From an uncultured Clostridia bacterium (GTDB lineage Bacteria; Bacillota; Clostridia; Oscillospirales; Ruminococcaceae), in the NCBI GenBank assembly GCA_947629785.1, contig CANRFB010000001.1, positions 62,001-126,000 on the forward strand: DNA of 64,000 bases. Reading direction: 5' to 3'. The notes beneath the pieces are model-generated. The model saw only the letters and a program-made list of their open reading frames with translations. It had not been told where the DNA came from and searched no databases. Shown here piece by piece: positions 26,357 through 34,495 of the stretch (the first letter of the stretch is position 1; each line of letters begins with the position of its first letter). The position numbers and the translations under genes were made by a program.

Positions 26357-26566
26357 TCACTCCTGTTCATCAATTTCCGAGAAATCAAAAACTTCCTCAA
26401 TGGTCATTCCGAAATATTTCGCTATCTTATACGCAAGCACAAGTGAAGCGGTATACTTTTCACATTCAAGTGAAGTTATGGTCTGCCTTGTTACCCCCAC
26501 TGCCGCCGCAAGTTCTTCCTGCGAAATTTTCCTTGCCCTGCGCAGTTCGTGTATCCTGCTTTTCAA
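26357..26566 (-). CDS. XRE-family HTH regulator (short, YozG/PlcR-like)
   Basis: This 69-residue single HTH domain ([33 protein letters not shown], then [13 protein letters not shown]) starts at a TTG at 26566 behind GGGGACGGACG. Proteins of this size usually auto-regulate the two-gene unit with a membrane partner. The following gene starts four bases after its stop. Confidence 0.85.
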   Translation of the reverse strand: MKSRIHELRRARKISQEELAAAVGVTRQTITSLECEKYTASLVLAYKIAKYFGMTIEEVFDFSEIDEQE

Positions 26567-26743
26567 CGTCCGTCCCCTTTCTTATAAAATTTTGCAAAGT
26601 TAACTTTACACAAGTATAGCATACTTAACAAAACGTGTCAATAGTTTTTAAAAAAATTTTTTCAAAAAATGCCGATTGTAAAAATATGTAATACGTTCAC
26701 AGATATGCGCAAAAAAATATAGCAAAAAATTACAGCAAAATCC

Positions 26744-26773
26744 TTGACAAAATGTTTCTGCTTGTGGTATAAT
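26744..26773 (+). promoter_or_regulatory. Promoter of the DEAD-box helicase gene
   Basis: TTGACA (26744-26749) and TATAAT (26768-26773) have an 18-bp spacer. A leader of about 90 bases follows, with a GTCAG/CTGAC hairpin at 26832-26851. The 305-bp gap holds no other gene. Confidence 0.7.
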
Positions 26774-26871
26774 AATTTCTTACATTTTAAGAAACACATA
26801 TATTCTATTATTCATACCAAAATTCATCTACGTCAGCGCACCGCGCCTGACATAATACGAAAGGAAATACT

Positions 26872-28575
26872 ATGCTTTTTTCAGAATTGGGACTGTCGGA
26901 GGAAGCCGTAAAAGCAGTCTCGCAAATGGGCTTTGAAGAAGCCACCGAAATTCAATCAAAAACCATTCCCCTGCTCTTAGAGGGAAAAGACGTTATAGGA
27001 CGTTCACACACAGGTACGGGAAAAACAGCCGCTTTCGGGCTTCCCTCCGTGGACAGCATCGACAGGTCGAAGCACGGAACAGTTCAGACGCTTATACTCT
27101 GCCCCACAAGGGAACTTGCACTCCAGATATGCGGCGAAATGAAAAAATTCTCCGCCTTTATGCCATGGGTACATATCTGCGCAGTCTACGGCGGCGCGGA
27201 TATAGAAAAACAAATTTCTCAGCTAAAAAAAGGCGCCGAGATAGTTGTGGGAACCCCCGGGCGGTTAATGGATCACATAAGCCGCGGAACCTTAAAGCTT
27301 GAAAATATCCGCACGGTCGTTCTTGACGAAGCGGACGAAATGCTGAATATGGGTTTCCGCGAAGATATAGAAACCATTCTGGGATTTGTTCCCGACCAAC
27401 GCCAGACCGTTCTTTTCAGTGCTACCATGCCCGAACAGATAATGTCCATTACCGAGCGTTATCAGCGTTCCCCAATAGTGGTAGGCGCAGCACAGAAATC
27501 ACGCACCGTTGACAGCGTTGAACAGTATTATTTCAGCGTTCCCATGGGAAGAAAAACAGACGCGCTCTGTATGCTTCTGCTTGCATATGAACCAAATCTT
27601 GCTATGATATTCTGCAATACAAAACGCATGGTGGACGAACTTTCCGAACAGCTTGTTTCAAAAGGCTTCAGAGCGGCGGGACTTCACGGAGATATGAAAC
27701 AATCCGGCAGAATGCAGGTGCTGAACGCTTTCAAAAGCGGCAGGATAAATATTCTTATCGCCACCGACGTTGCGGCAAGAGGAATTGACATTGACAACGT
27801 GGACGCGGTCTTTAATTACGATATTCCGCAGGATATAGAATACTATATCCACCGCATAGGACGAACAGGCAGAGCAGGAAAGACCGGCGCGGCATACACC
27901 ATCGTCAGCGGCAGACGGCAGATAAGCGAACTCAACGAAATTGCAAGATACACAAAAGCACATATCGAAAAACGGGAAATTCCCACCAAAGAAGAAGTTT
28001 CCGCGGCGAAAATATCCGCGCTTACCGAAAAGATAAAGCGGCGTGTTGATTCGGGAAAATATGACAGATTTGCCGAAAATATCGCTGAAATGGGGGCGCA
28101 GGGCTATTCTGCGGAACAGATAGCCGCCGCCCTGCTGGGTATGCGAATTTCCAAGGAAACAGCCGCCATTCCGGAATTTTCATTTGACCAAAAAGAACGG
28201 GAAAACGGCATCGCAAGAATAGAAATTTCCGTGGGCAGACAGAACAAGATAGCTCCCAACTTCATTCTGGGCGCGCTTGCGGAAGCAACGGGACTCTCCG
28301 GAAAGAGTTTCGGAAAGATAGACATCTATGACCGATTTACCACCGTTGAAATTCCCGCCGAGGAAAAGGAACACATCATAGCCTCCATGAACGGCACAAA
28401 GATCAATGGAAACCGCATAAAGGTAAAAGTTTATGAGGGAAAGGTTTCGCGACGGTCAGAAAACAGCGTTCCGCACAAACGCGGAAATATCCGTGACGAA
28501 CGCCGTTACCAAAGAAGTGACAGTCATGGAAAAAGCCGCGGCAGTCACGGCGGCATACCTAAACGCCACCACTGA
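26872..28575 (+). CDS. DEAD-box RNA helicase (DbpA/CshA-like)
   Basis: The 567-residue protein has all core motifs: F..LGLSEEAVKAV with the Q motif, SHTGTGKT, PTRELA, TPGRL, VLDEADEML, SAT, ATDVAARGIDI and HRIGRTGR. Residues about 460-530 form a DbpA-type RNA-binding domain (RIEISVGRQNKIAPNFILGALAEATG), which in DbpA targets 23S rRNA. The last 40 residues are very basic and Ser/Arg/Gly-rich, typical of RNA-binding tails. Role: ribosome assembly or RNA unwinding, likely cold-relevant. Single-gene transcript. Confidence 0.94.
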   Translation: MLFSELGLSEEAVKAVSQMGFEEATEIQSKTIPLLLEGKDVIGRSHTGTGKTAAFGLPSVDSIDRSKHGTVQTLILCPTRELALQICGEMKKFSAFMPWVHICAVYGGADIEKQISQLKKGAEIVVGTPGRLMDHISRGTLKLENIRTVVLDEADEMLNMGFREDIETILGFVPDQRQTVLFSATMPEQIMSITERYQRSPIVVGAAQKSRTVDSVEQYYFSVPMGRKTDALCMLLLAYEPNLAMIFCNTKRMVDELSEQLVSKGFRAAGLHGDMKQSGRMQVLNAFKSGRINILIATDVAARGIDIDNVDAVFNYDIPQDIEYYIHRIGRTGRAGKTGAAYTIVSGRRQISELNEIARYTKAHIEKREIPTKEEVSAAKISALTEKIKRRVDSGKYDRFAENIAEMGAQGYSAEQIAAALLGMRISKETAAIPEFSFDQKERENGIARIEISVGRQNKIAPNFILGALAEATGLSGKSFGKIDIYDRFTTVEIPAEEKEHIIASMNGTKINGNRIKVKVYEGKVSRRSENSVPHKRGNIRDERRYQRSDSHGKSRGSHGGIPKRHH

Positions 28576-28580
28576 ATACA

Positions 28581-28620
28581 AAAATCCTCCGCTCTTTCCT
28601 GAACGGAGGATTTTTTATTT
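28581..28620. terminator. Bidirectional terminator between helicase and transglutaminase genes
   Basis: AAATCCTCCG and CGGAGGATTT flank a 12-base loop, with a T run on the plus side and T-rich sequence also on the minus side. Confidence 0.9.
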
Positions 28621-28624
28621 AAAA

Positions 28625-29935
28625 TTAAAACGTTTCTACTATCGTGTAGCCCTGATAGTCGCCGCCTTTTTCGTAATACTGATCGCCTGTCTTTGTAAGG
28701 AACGCACCCAGATGAGCGTCCAGATTGTACCATTTTCCGTCAAGCTTTATGCGGCACCAGAAATGCTGTCCCGACGGACGTGTTCCGCGGACTACCTGAA
28801 TATCAAAGCCCGCATATTCAAGCATATCGTAAAGGCAGAATGCCCATGATGCGCATTGACCTTCCTGCTTCTCCATTATCTGCCATACGGGACGATTTCC
28901 GTCTATTTTGTTAATATCGTTCTGATAATTGCCGTGGCTGTGGACAATGTCAAATATCGCGGAAAGCTTTTCATAGTTGGACATTTTGCTGTTAATAGTG
29001 CTGTCAACATACTTCTTGACAAGTTTAAGTTCATTTCCGGAAGTTACCGTTCTGGATTTAAGGGTAAGACCGTTTATCAGCGCCTCGGTAGAGGACGTGT
29101 TCTTCAGTTCTGTGAAAGGACTGTACACTCTTTTGCCGTTGTTTACATAGAATGTTCTTGCTGCGACAGTATAGGTTTTTCCTGCTTTTAATGTCAAGGA
29201 CAGGGTCTTGCCGTCCGAACTTCTTTTAAGCAGCTTGAAGCCTTTATCTTTCAGTTCGTCCAGAGTATAACTTCCATAATAGTAGCTGTCTTCAAACTTA
29301 TCAATGGACTGTACTTTATAGTATACCTCAACGCCTGTTGCTTTTTTGGAATCGGTAGTAACTTTCAGCTTCGGCTTTTTGCCGTTATTTGTAACTGCAA
29401 GATTAGGCGCGTTTGTATCGGTTTTGAGAGTGACCTTTTTGCTGTTTACCATATCTCCGTTTTTATCATACTCACGGAGCATTATTTTGTATGTAGTCTC
29501 GGAAGCAAGGGAATCAAGGTAGTATGTTCCCCAGAAATTATTGTAGCTTTCGTCATACTTCTTGGCATATTTTCCTGTTTTTTCGTTGTAGAAATATATT
29601 CTGTATGTTGCGGCTTTCGGGTGCTGATTCCATTTCAACGAGTAACCGGCATAACTTGAATTTGTTCTCAGGTCTGTACCGTTTTTGGAATAGCTGCTGC
29701 TCGGTTCACTGTCAAACCAACCGTCAGGAAAAAGTTCTTCAATAGGAACTTCTTCCGCTACGGGTTCATCGACTTCTGCGGGCGTCTCGTCCGGAATAAT
29801 TTCATAAAAAGTGTCAGGAAACATAAATACGGGATTTCCGTATTCATCATAAAAATAGTATACATCATACGCCGAAACCGTCCATAAAGACGATATACAA
29901 ACGGCTGCAAGGATAAGTGAGATAAGTTTTTTCAT
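28625..29935 (-). CDS. Secreted protein with Fn3-like and transglutaminase-like domains
   Basis: With the ATG at 29935 (GGGGTG upstream) it has 436 residues. A signal peptide covers residues 1-22. An acidic spacer (about 30-75), one Fn3-like beta sandwich (about 80-175), a second beta-rich region (about 180-280), and a transglutaminase-like domain (about 290-430) follow. The catalytic triad is visible as Cys in QEGQCASWAF, His in GQHFWCRI and Asp in WYNLDAHLG. Such proteins act as extracellular cysteine peptidases or crosslinkers; the target is unknown. Confidence 0.85.
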   Translation of the reverse strand: MKKLISLILAAVCISSLWTVSAYDVYYFYDEYGNPVFMFPDTFYEIIPDETPAEVDEPVAEEVPIEELFPDGWFDSEPSSSYSKNGTDLRTNSSYAGYSLKWNQHPKAATYRIYFYNEKTGKYAKKYDESYNNFWGTYYLDSLASETTYKIMLREYDKNGDMVNSKKVTLKTDTNAPNLAVTNNGKKPKLKVTTDSKKATGVEVYYKVQSIDKFEDSYYYGSYTLDELKDKGFKLLKRSSDGKTLSLTLKAGKTYTVAARTFYVNNGKRVYSPFTELKNTSSTEALINGLTLKSRTVTSGNELKLVKKYVDSTINSKMSNYEKLSAIFDIVHSHGNYQNDINKIDGNRPVWQIMEKQEGQCASWAFCLYDMLEYAGFDIQVVRGTRPSGQHFWCRIKLDGKWYNLDAHLGAFLTKTGDQYYEKGGDYQGYTIVETF

Positions 29936-30200
29936 ATTTACACCCCAATTAAAAAATTTGTCATAAAGCGACAAGGAAAATTATATCACAAATACCCCTG
30001 TTTGTCAATAAAATAATGACACATTTTTCTATATTTAAAGTCTTAATCGTTTCCGTAAAATTCAACAAAAAACTACATTAAATTTTCTAAAAATTTGTTG
30101 CAGATGTGAGGTTAAAATTTTGTTAAACCCCTTTTATTTTTAGTATTTATGTGTTAAAATAAGTGGTAATCGTTTACAGCTAAAGTAAAGGGGGATATTT

Positions 30201-31955
30201 ATGTTCCAGATAAAGTGGATATGGGAAAACCTCAAAGGCTACCGCGGAAGATACATACTTGCACTCTGTCTGACGGTAATTTCGCAGATGATGTACATTT
30301 CCAATCCTGTTTTCAGTCAGCAGATAGTCGATACATTTATATACAGCGACAACGCCGCAGAAAATCTCCGGAACAACAGCAGACTGCTGATAATGCTCTG
30401 CTGCGGAATGGTTCTGTTTACCCTGACAAGGACCGTTATCCAGTTCAATACAAATATGCTTTACGAAAAATGCTCTCAGGGTATGCTTGCAAGAATAAGG
30501 AATTTCCTTTTTGCAAACGTTCAGAGGCAGGATATGACTTTCTATGACAAGAACCGCACGGGCGATATTATGACCCGTCTTTCGGGCGATATTGACATGG
30601 TCCGCCACAGCGTTGCATGGATAATCAAGACACTTCTTGAAAGCCTTGTGCTTTTCACAACAACTACGATATATTTCTTCTATCTTGACCCGCTCATGGC
30701 GCTCTGTCTTCTTGCGCTGACTCCCCTTATCTTCATTATATCGGGAATTTTCCGAAAGGAAGTCGGTCCGAAATACGTTACTCTCCGTGAAAAACTTTCC
30801 GACCTGAACACCCGCGCTCAGGAAAATATAGCGGGAAACCGCGTTGTACGCGCATTTGCCCGCGAGGACCACGAAATAGAACTCTTTCAGGAGAAAAACT
30901 CCGATTACGCGCACGCAAACAAGGATTCCGCCATGACTTGGCTGAAATACTTCCCGTTTATCGAAACCACCGCTCAGGGACTTACCGTCGTTCATCTTAT
31001 CGCGGGAGGATTGTTTGTAATTTCGGGACGGCTTACCATGGGCGAATTTGTAGCTTTCAGCGGTCTTATCTGGACGCTTTCCAACCCTATGAGAAATGTC
31101 GGTACACTGGTAAACGACCTGCAAAGATTCCTTGCTTCCGCTTCAAAGATAATCGAAGTTTACTATTCCCGTCCGTTTATCGTTGACCGTGCAGACCACA
31201 AGGAAATGCCCGAACATCTTGACGGCAGTGTGGAATTCAGGAACGTCACTTTCGGCTACGGCGACAACATTGTCCTTGATGATGTAAGTTTTAAAATAAA
31301 CGCCGGTGAGACAGTTGCCATCATGGGCGAAACGGGTTCGGGAAAAACTTCACTTGTGAACCTTATCCCGCGGCTTTACGACCCCCAGAAAGGCGAAGTC
31401 CTCGTTGACGGCGTAAACGTCCGCTTTATCGAACTTGAAAAGCTGCGCAAAAACATCGGAATGGCTATGCAGGACGTTCTCCTGTGGTCGGACACTATTG
31501 AAGGAAATATTTCTTTCGGAAACAGCGATATGCCCGACGAGGACGTTTACCGCTTTGCAAAAGCCGCCGACGCAGACGGATTTATCCACGACCTGAACGA
31601 AGGTTACGACACAATTGTCGGCGAACGGGGCGTGGGACTTTCAGGCGGACAGAAGCAAAGGCTTTCTCTTGCGAGGGCGCTGGCTATCCGCCCTGCTGTG
31701 CTTATTCTGGACGATACCACTTCCGCAGTTGACCTTGAAACGGAAAAGCACATTCAGGAAAATCTTGCAGACCTTGATTTCAATTGCACGAAAATTATAA
31801 TTGCCCAGAGAATTTCCTCCGCCAAGGACGCGGACAAGATAATCATTCTCAAAGACGGAAAAATTTCCGAAATGGGAACACATGACGAACTTATCAGAAA
31901 CAAAAACGGCTATTATCGGGAAATTTACGACCTCCAGCAGGGAAATATCGAGTAA
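30201..31955 (+). CDS. ABC exporter half-transporter with degenerate Walker B (BmrC/YheI-like)
   Basis: The 584-residue protein has six transmembrane helices (about 15-310) and a nucleotide-binding domain (about 340-575). Walker A is GETGSGKTS and the signature is LSGGQKQR. Walker B is LILDDTTSAVD, with Asp in place of the catalytic Glu. This is the hallmark of the non-hydrolysing half in heterodimeric exporters such as BmrCD or TM287/288. Its partner is the next gene. Substrates of the family are drugs, peptides or lipids. AAAGGGGG precedes the ATG. Confidence 0.92.
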   Translation: MFQIKWIWENLKGYRGRYILALCLTVISQMMYISNPVFSQQIVDTFIYSDNAAENLRNNSRLLIMLCCGMVLFTLTRTVIQFNTNMLYEKCSQGMLARIRNFLFANVQRQDMTFYDKNRTGDIMTRLSGDIDMVRHSVAWIIKTLLESLVLFTTTTIYFFYLDPLMALCLLALTPLIFIISGIFRKEVGPKYVTLREKLSDLNTRAQENIAGNRVVRAFAREDHEIELFQEKNSDYAHANKDSAMTWLKYFPFIETTAQGLTVVHLIAGGLFVISGRLTMGEFVAFSGLIWTLSNPMRNVGTLVNDLQRFLASASKIIEVYYSRPFIVDRADHKEMPEHLDGSVEFRNVTFGYGDNIVLDDVSFKINAGETVAIMGETGSGKTSLVNLIPRLYDPQKGEVLVDGVNVRFIELEKLRKNIGMAMQDVLLWSDTIEGNISFGNSDMPDEDVYRFAKAADADGFIHDLNEGYDTIVGERGVGLSGGQKQRLSLARALAIRPAVLILDDTTSAVDLETEKHIQENLADLDFNCTKIIIAQRISSAKDADKIIILKDGKISEMGTHDELIRNKNGYYREIYDLQQGNIE

Positions 31956-31959
31956 CAGA

Positions 31960-32206
31960 CAAAAAAAGTCCCTTTTTAGAGACAAAGAAGTCCCTTTTCA
32001 GGGACTTCTGGGCATTTTCTTTCGGTCAGAGACCTATCCGATTGTTGGTAAATGCGCAACCATTATCAAGCTCTGTCCTGCACGGCGTATCGGAGCATTA
32101 CAGGACTTCATCACTTCACGGAACTGCTACGACTGTTAAGTTTCGTCAGCCCGACCGGAAACTCCTGTTCCCTGCATAATATGCAGCATTACTGCCGCAT
32201 ATTTCT
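31960..32206 (-). ncRNA. Candidate structured non-coding RNA of about 247 nt
   Basis: The 318-bp gap between the two exporter genes has no good reading frame but shows a complete transcription unit on the opposite strand. It has a promoter at 32213-32241, a 5' stem of 10 bp capped by GUAA (32202-32179), and a GGGAAC/GUUUCC hairpin (32172-32157). An outer helix CGGUC/GACCG (32157-32153 with 32027-32023) encloses a GUCCUG/CAGGAC hairpin (32106-32101 with 32080-32075) and a GUUG/CAAC hairpin (about 32059-32043). The loop UCCGAU (32094-32089) can pair with AUCGGA (32042-32037) as a pseudoknot. A terminator follows. I do not recognise the family; 6S RNA or another clostridial structured RNA class is possible. 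Confidence 0.6.
31961..32009 (-). terminator. Terminator region of the candidate RNA, with alternative pairings
   Basis: On the minus strand AGAAGTCCCT can pair with AGGGACTTCT just downstream (GAAA loop) or with AAAGGGACTTTTTTT further on, which ends in seven T. Two mutually exclusive hairpins are thus possible. Confidence 0.7.
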
Positions 32207-32212
32207 ATTAAT

Positions 32213-32241
32213 ATTATACATAAATCGCTTTTAAAAGTCAA
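32213..32241 (-). promoter_or_regulatory. Strong promoter for the candidate RNA
   Basis: TTGACT (32236-32241) and TATAAT (32213-32218) are 17 bp apart on the minus strand. They point away from the second exporter gene and into the spacer; expected start near 32205-32206. Confidence 0.75.
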
Positions 32242-32273
32242 TAGATATTTCCGATACCGGAAAGGAGAAACCT

Positions 32274-34046
32274 ATGGCAAGAAATAAATATGATATAGAC
32301 GAACAGCTTGAATCCCCTTTCGACATACGGCACATGAAGCGGGCTATGGTCTATGTTTCCCGCTACAAATGGAAAATGATACTTTCTCTGTCCCTGAGCG
32401 CGGCTGCTGTAATTATCGGACTTTTCGGACCTGTAATCACGCAGCACGCAATTGACGTTGCAATTCCCAGCGGCGACAAAAAGCAAGTTCTGCTTATGGG
32501 CGGACTACTTCTGCTGACTATAGTCGTAAACGTTATATTCGCCACTATACGTTCGCGGATAATGACTAAAGTCGGTCAGGATATTATCTTTGACATAAGA
32601 ACGGACCTTTTTGAACATCTTCAGCGGCTTTCATTTGAATACTACGACAGCCGCCCCCACGGAAAAATTCTTGTCCGCATAATCAACTATGTAAACAGCG
32701 TTTCCGATACCCTTTCAAATGGTATAATAACATTTATTCTGGAACTTTTCAATCTGGTTTTCATAACCGTATTCATGTTCGCCATGCACTGGAAAATGGC
32801 GCTTGTTATACTTGCAGGCGTTCCCGTGCTTATGACTTTCATACTTATTATAAAAAACAAACAGCGCCGCGCATGGCAGGCGGTTTCAAACAAAAGCTCC
32901 AATCTTAACGCATATCTGCACGAGGGAATAGTAGGCGTAAAGGTTACGCAGCTTTTCCGCCGTGAGGAGGAAAACGACGCCATATTTGCCCGTCTTTCCG
33001 AAGCATACCGCAAAGACTGGATGCGGGCCGTTACATATAACAACCTGCTGTGGCCTACGGTAGATACCATTTCGGCAACAATTTCCGCGGCAATTTATAT
33101 GGTTGGACTTCTTGTTCTCGGACCTGCTTCCATATCCCTTGGAACTATCGTAGGAATGTCGGGATATGCTTCCCGCTTCTGGCAGCCGATACTTAACCTT
33201 GCGAACCTGTTCAACAATTTTATAAACGCGGTTTCCTACCTTGAAAGAATTTTCGAGACCCTTGACGAACCTGTCCGCGTAAACGACAAAGAAAACGCCG
33301 AGGAACTTCCGCCCATTGAGGGAAATGTCCGTTTTGACAACGTTACATTTGCCTATGACGAAAGCAAGACCGTTTTGGAAAATCTTTCATTCAGCGTTAA
33401 AAAGGGACAGAGCGTTGCCCTTGTAGGTCCTACGGGCGCAGGAAAAACAACTATTGTAAACCTTATTTCAAGGTTCTATGATGTGAACAGCGGGGCAGTT
33501 CTTGTGGACGAACACAATGTTTCCGATGTGACTTTAAAATCCCTGCGTTCGCAAATGGGAATAATGCTTCAGGACAGCGTTGTTTTCAGCGGAACTATCG
33601 CCGACAATATCCGTTACGGAAAGCTTGACGCTACCATGGACGAGATAGTCGCCGCCTGCAAGACCGTCCGCGCAGACGAATTTATAAGAGAATTCCCCAA
33701 AGGCTACGACACCGAAATAACCGAGGGCGGCTCTACACTTTCACAAGGACAGAAACAGCTTATCGCATTTGCAAGAACGCTTATCAGCGACCCGAAAATA
33801 CTGGTTCTGGACGAAGCCACTTCTTCAATTGACGCAAAGACCGAAAAGCTTCTGCAAGAGGGCTTGGAACGGCTTCTTGAGGGCAGAACGTCCTTTATCA
33901 TCGCCCACAGGCTTTCCACAATACAGAACTGCGACAAGATAATGTATGTTTCCAACCTCGGCATAACCGAAAGCGGCACTCACGAGGAACTGCTTGCCAA
34001 GAAAGGCGACTACTGGAAACTTTACAACGCCCGACAGCAGGATTGA
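32274..34046 (+). CDS. ABC exporter half-transporter, catalytic half (BmrD/YheH-like)
   Basis: The 590-residue protein has six transmembrane helices (about 20-325) and a nucleotide-binding domain (about 355-585). Walker A is GPTGAGKTT. The signature is LSQGQKQ, altered from LSGGQ, while Walker B LVLDEATSSID keeps the catalytic Glu. In a heterodimer, the altered signature faces the degenerate Walker site of the first half, leaving one working ATP site. This matches BmrCD-type exporters. It has its own AAAGGAG site and a 318-bp separation from its partner, which is unusual. Confidence 0.92.
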   Translation: MARNKYDIDEQLESPFDIRHMKRAMVYVSRYKWKMILSLSLSAAAVIIGLFGPVITQHAIDVAIPSGDKKQVLLMGGLLLLTIVVNVIFATIRSRIMTKVGQDIIFDIRTDLFEHLQRLSFEYYDSRPHGKILVRIINYVNSVSDTLSNGIITFILELFNLVFITVFMFAMHWKMALVILAGVPVLMTFILIIKNKQRRAWQAVSNKSSNLNAYLHEGIVGVKVTQLFRREEENDAIFARLSEAYRKDWMRAVTYNNLLWPTVDTISATISAAIYMVGLLVLGPASISLGTIVGMSGYASRFWQPILNLANLFNNFINAVSYLERIFETLDEPVRVNDKENAEELPPIEGNVRFDNVTFAYDESKTVLENLSFSVKKGQSVALVGPTGAGKTTIVNLISRFYDVNSGAVLVDEHNVSDVTLKSLRSQMGIMLQDSVVFSGTIADNIRYGKLDATMDEIVAACKTVRADEFIREFPKGYDTEITEGGSTLSQGQKQLIAFARTLISDPKILVLDEATSSIDAKTEKLLQEGLERLLEGRTSFIIAHRLSTIQNCDKIMYVSNLGITESGTHEELLAKKGDYWKLYNARQQD

Positions 34047-34060
34047 TTTTATAAAAAAAT

Positions 34061-34108
34061 AACAAGGGCTCGACATTACCGTATAGGTTTGTCAAGCCCT
34101 TATTTTTC
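34061..34108. terminator. Bidirectional terminator after the ABC exporter
   Basis: AAGGGCTCGACA pairs with TGTCAAGCCCTT (one mismatch) around a 14-base loop, with ATTTTT on the plus side and a run of T on the minus side. Confidence 0.82.
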
Positions 34109-34122
34109 AGTCTGTCACACAC

Positions 34123-34407
34123 TTAGTCCAGAACATCGCTTACAATGTCCTCTGCGCCTGTTACAACATCTTCTACCATGTCGTTGACATCGGTACCCAT
34201 TTCTTCAAGGAATCCGTCGCCGTCAACGTCGCCCGTTTCGGAACTTCTCTCGGATTCGCTTTGTGTTGTTGTTTCGGTAGTGGTCTGACTTTGTGATGTG
34301 GTGGTCTGTGATTCATTTCCGCTTCCGCTGCTGCCGTCGGAAGAACATCCTGCAAGCATAGCCGCGGCAGCAAGCAGTGCGGAAACCGCTGAAATTACTT
34401 TTTTCAT
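34123..34407 (-). CDS. Small Ser/Thr-rich lipoprotein
   Basis: This 94-residue protein has a lipoprotein signal with lipobox LAGC (Cys21), a Ser/Thr/Gln-rich stretch (22-60), and an acidic C-terminus with DVDGDGFLEEMG, which resembles a calcium-loop DxDxDG pattern. No enzyme domain is seen. It has its own AAAGGAAG site, 89 bp after the permease gene. Confidence 0.75.
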   Translation of the reverse strand: MKKVISAVSALLAAAAMLAGCSSDGSSGSGNESQTTTSQSQTTTETTTQSESERSSETGDVDGDGFLEEMGTDVNDMVEDVVTGAEDIVSDVLD

Positions 34408-34495
34408 ATTAGCTTCCTTTCCCGCAGGGGTTATGCTTTCTGCGTCATGCTATCCGTCCTGTGCAAATCTCTAACGCGGTTTTGTACCGGACGCT

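Noticed and set aside
31986-32040. Plus-strand attenuator for the second ABC gene
   Set aside because: The AGAAGTCCCT hairpin on the plus strand has no U run after it, so a terminator in that direction is unlikely.
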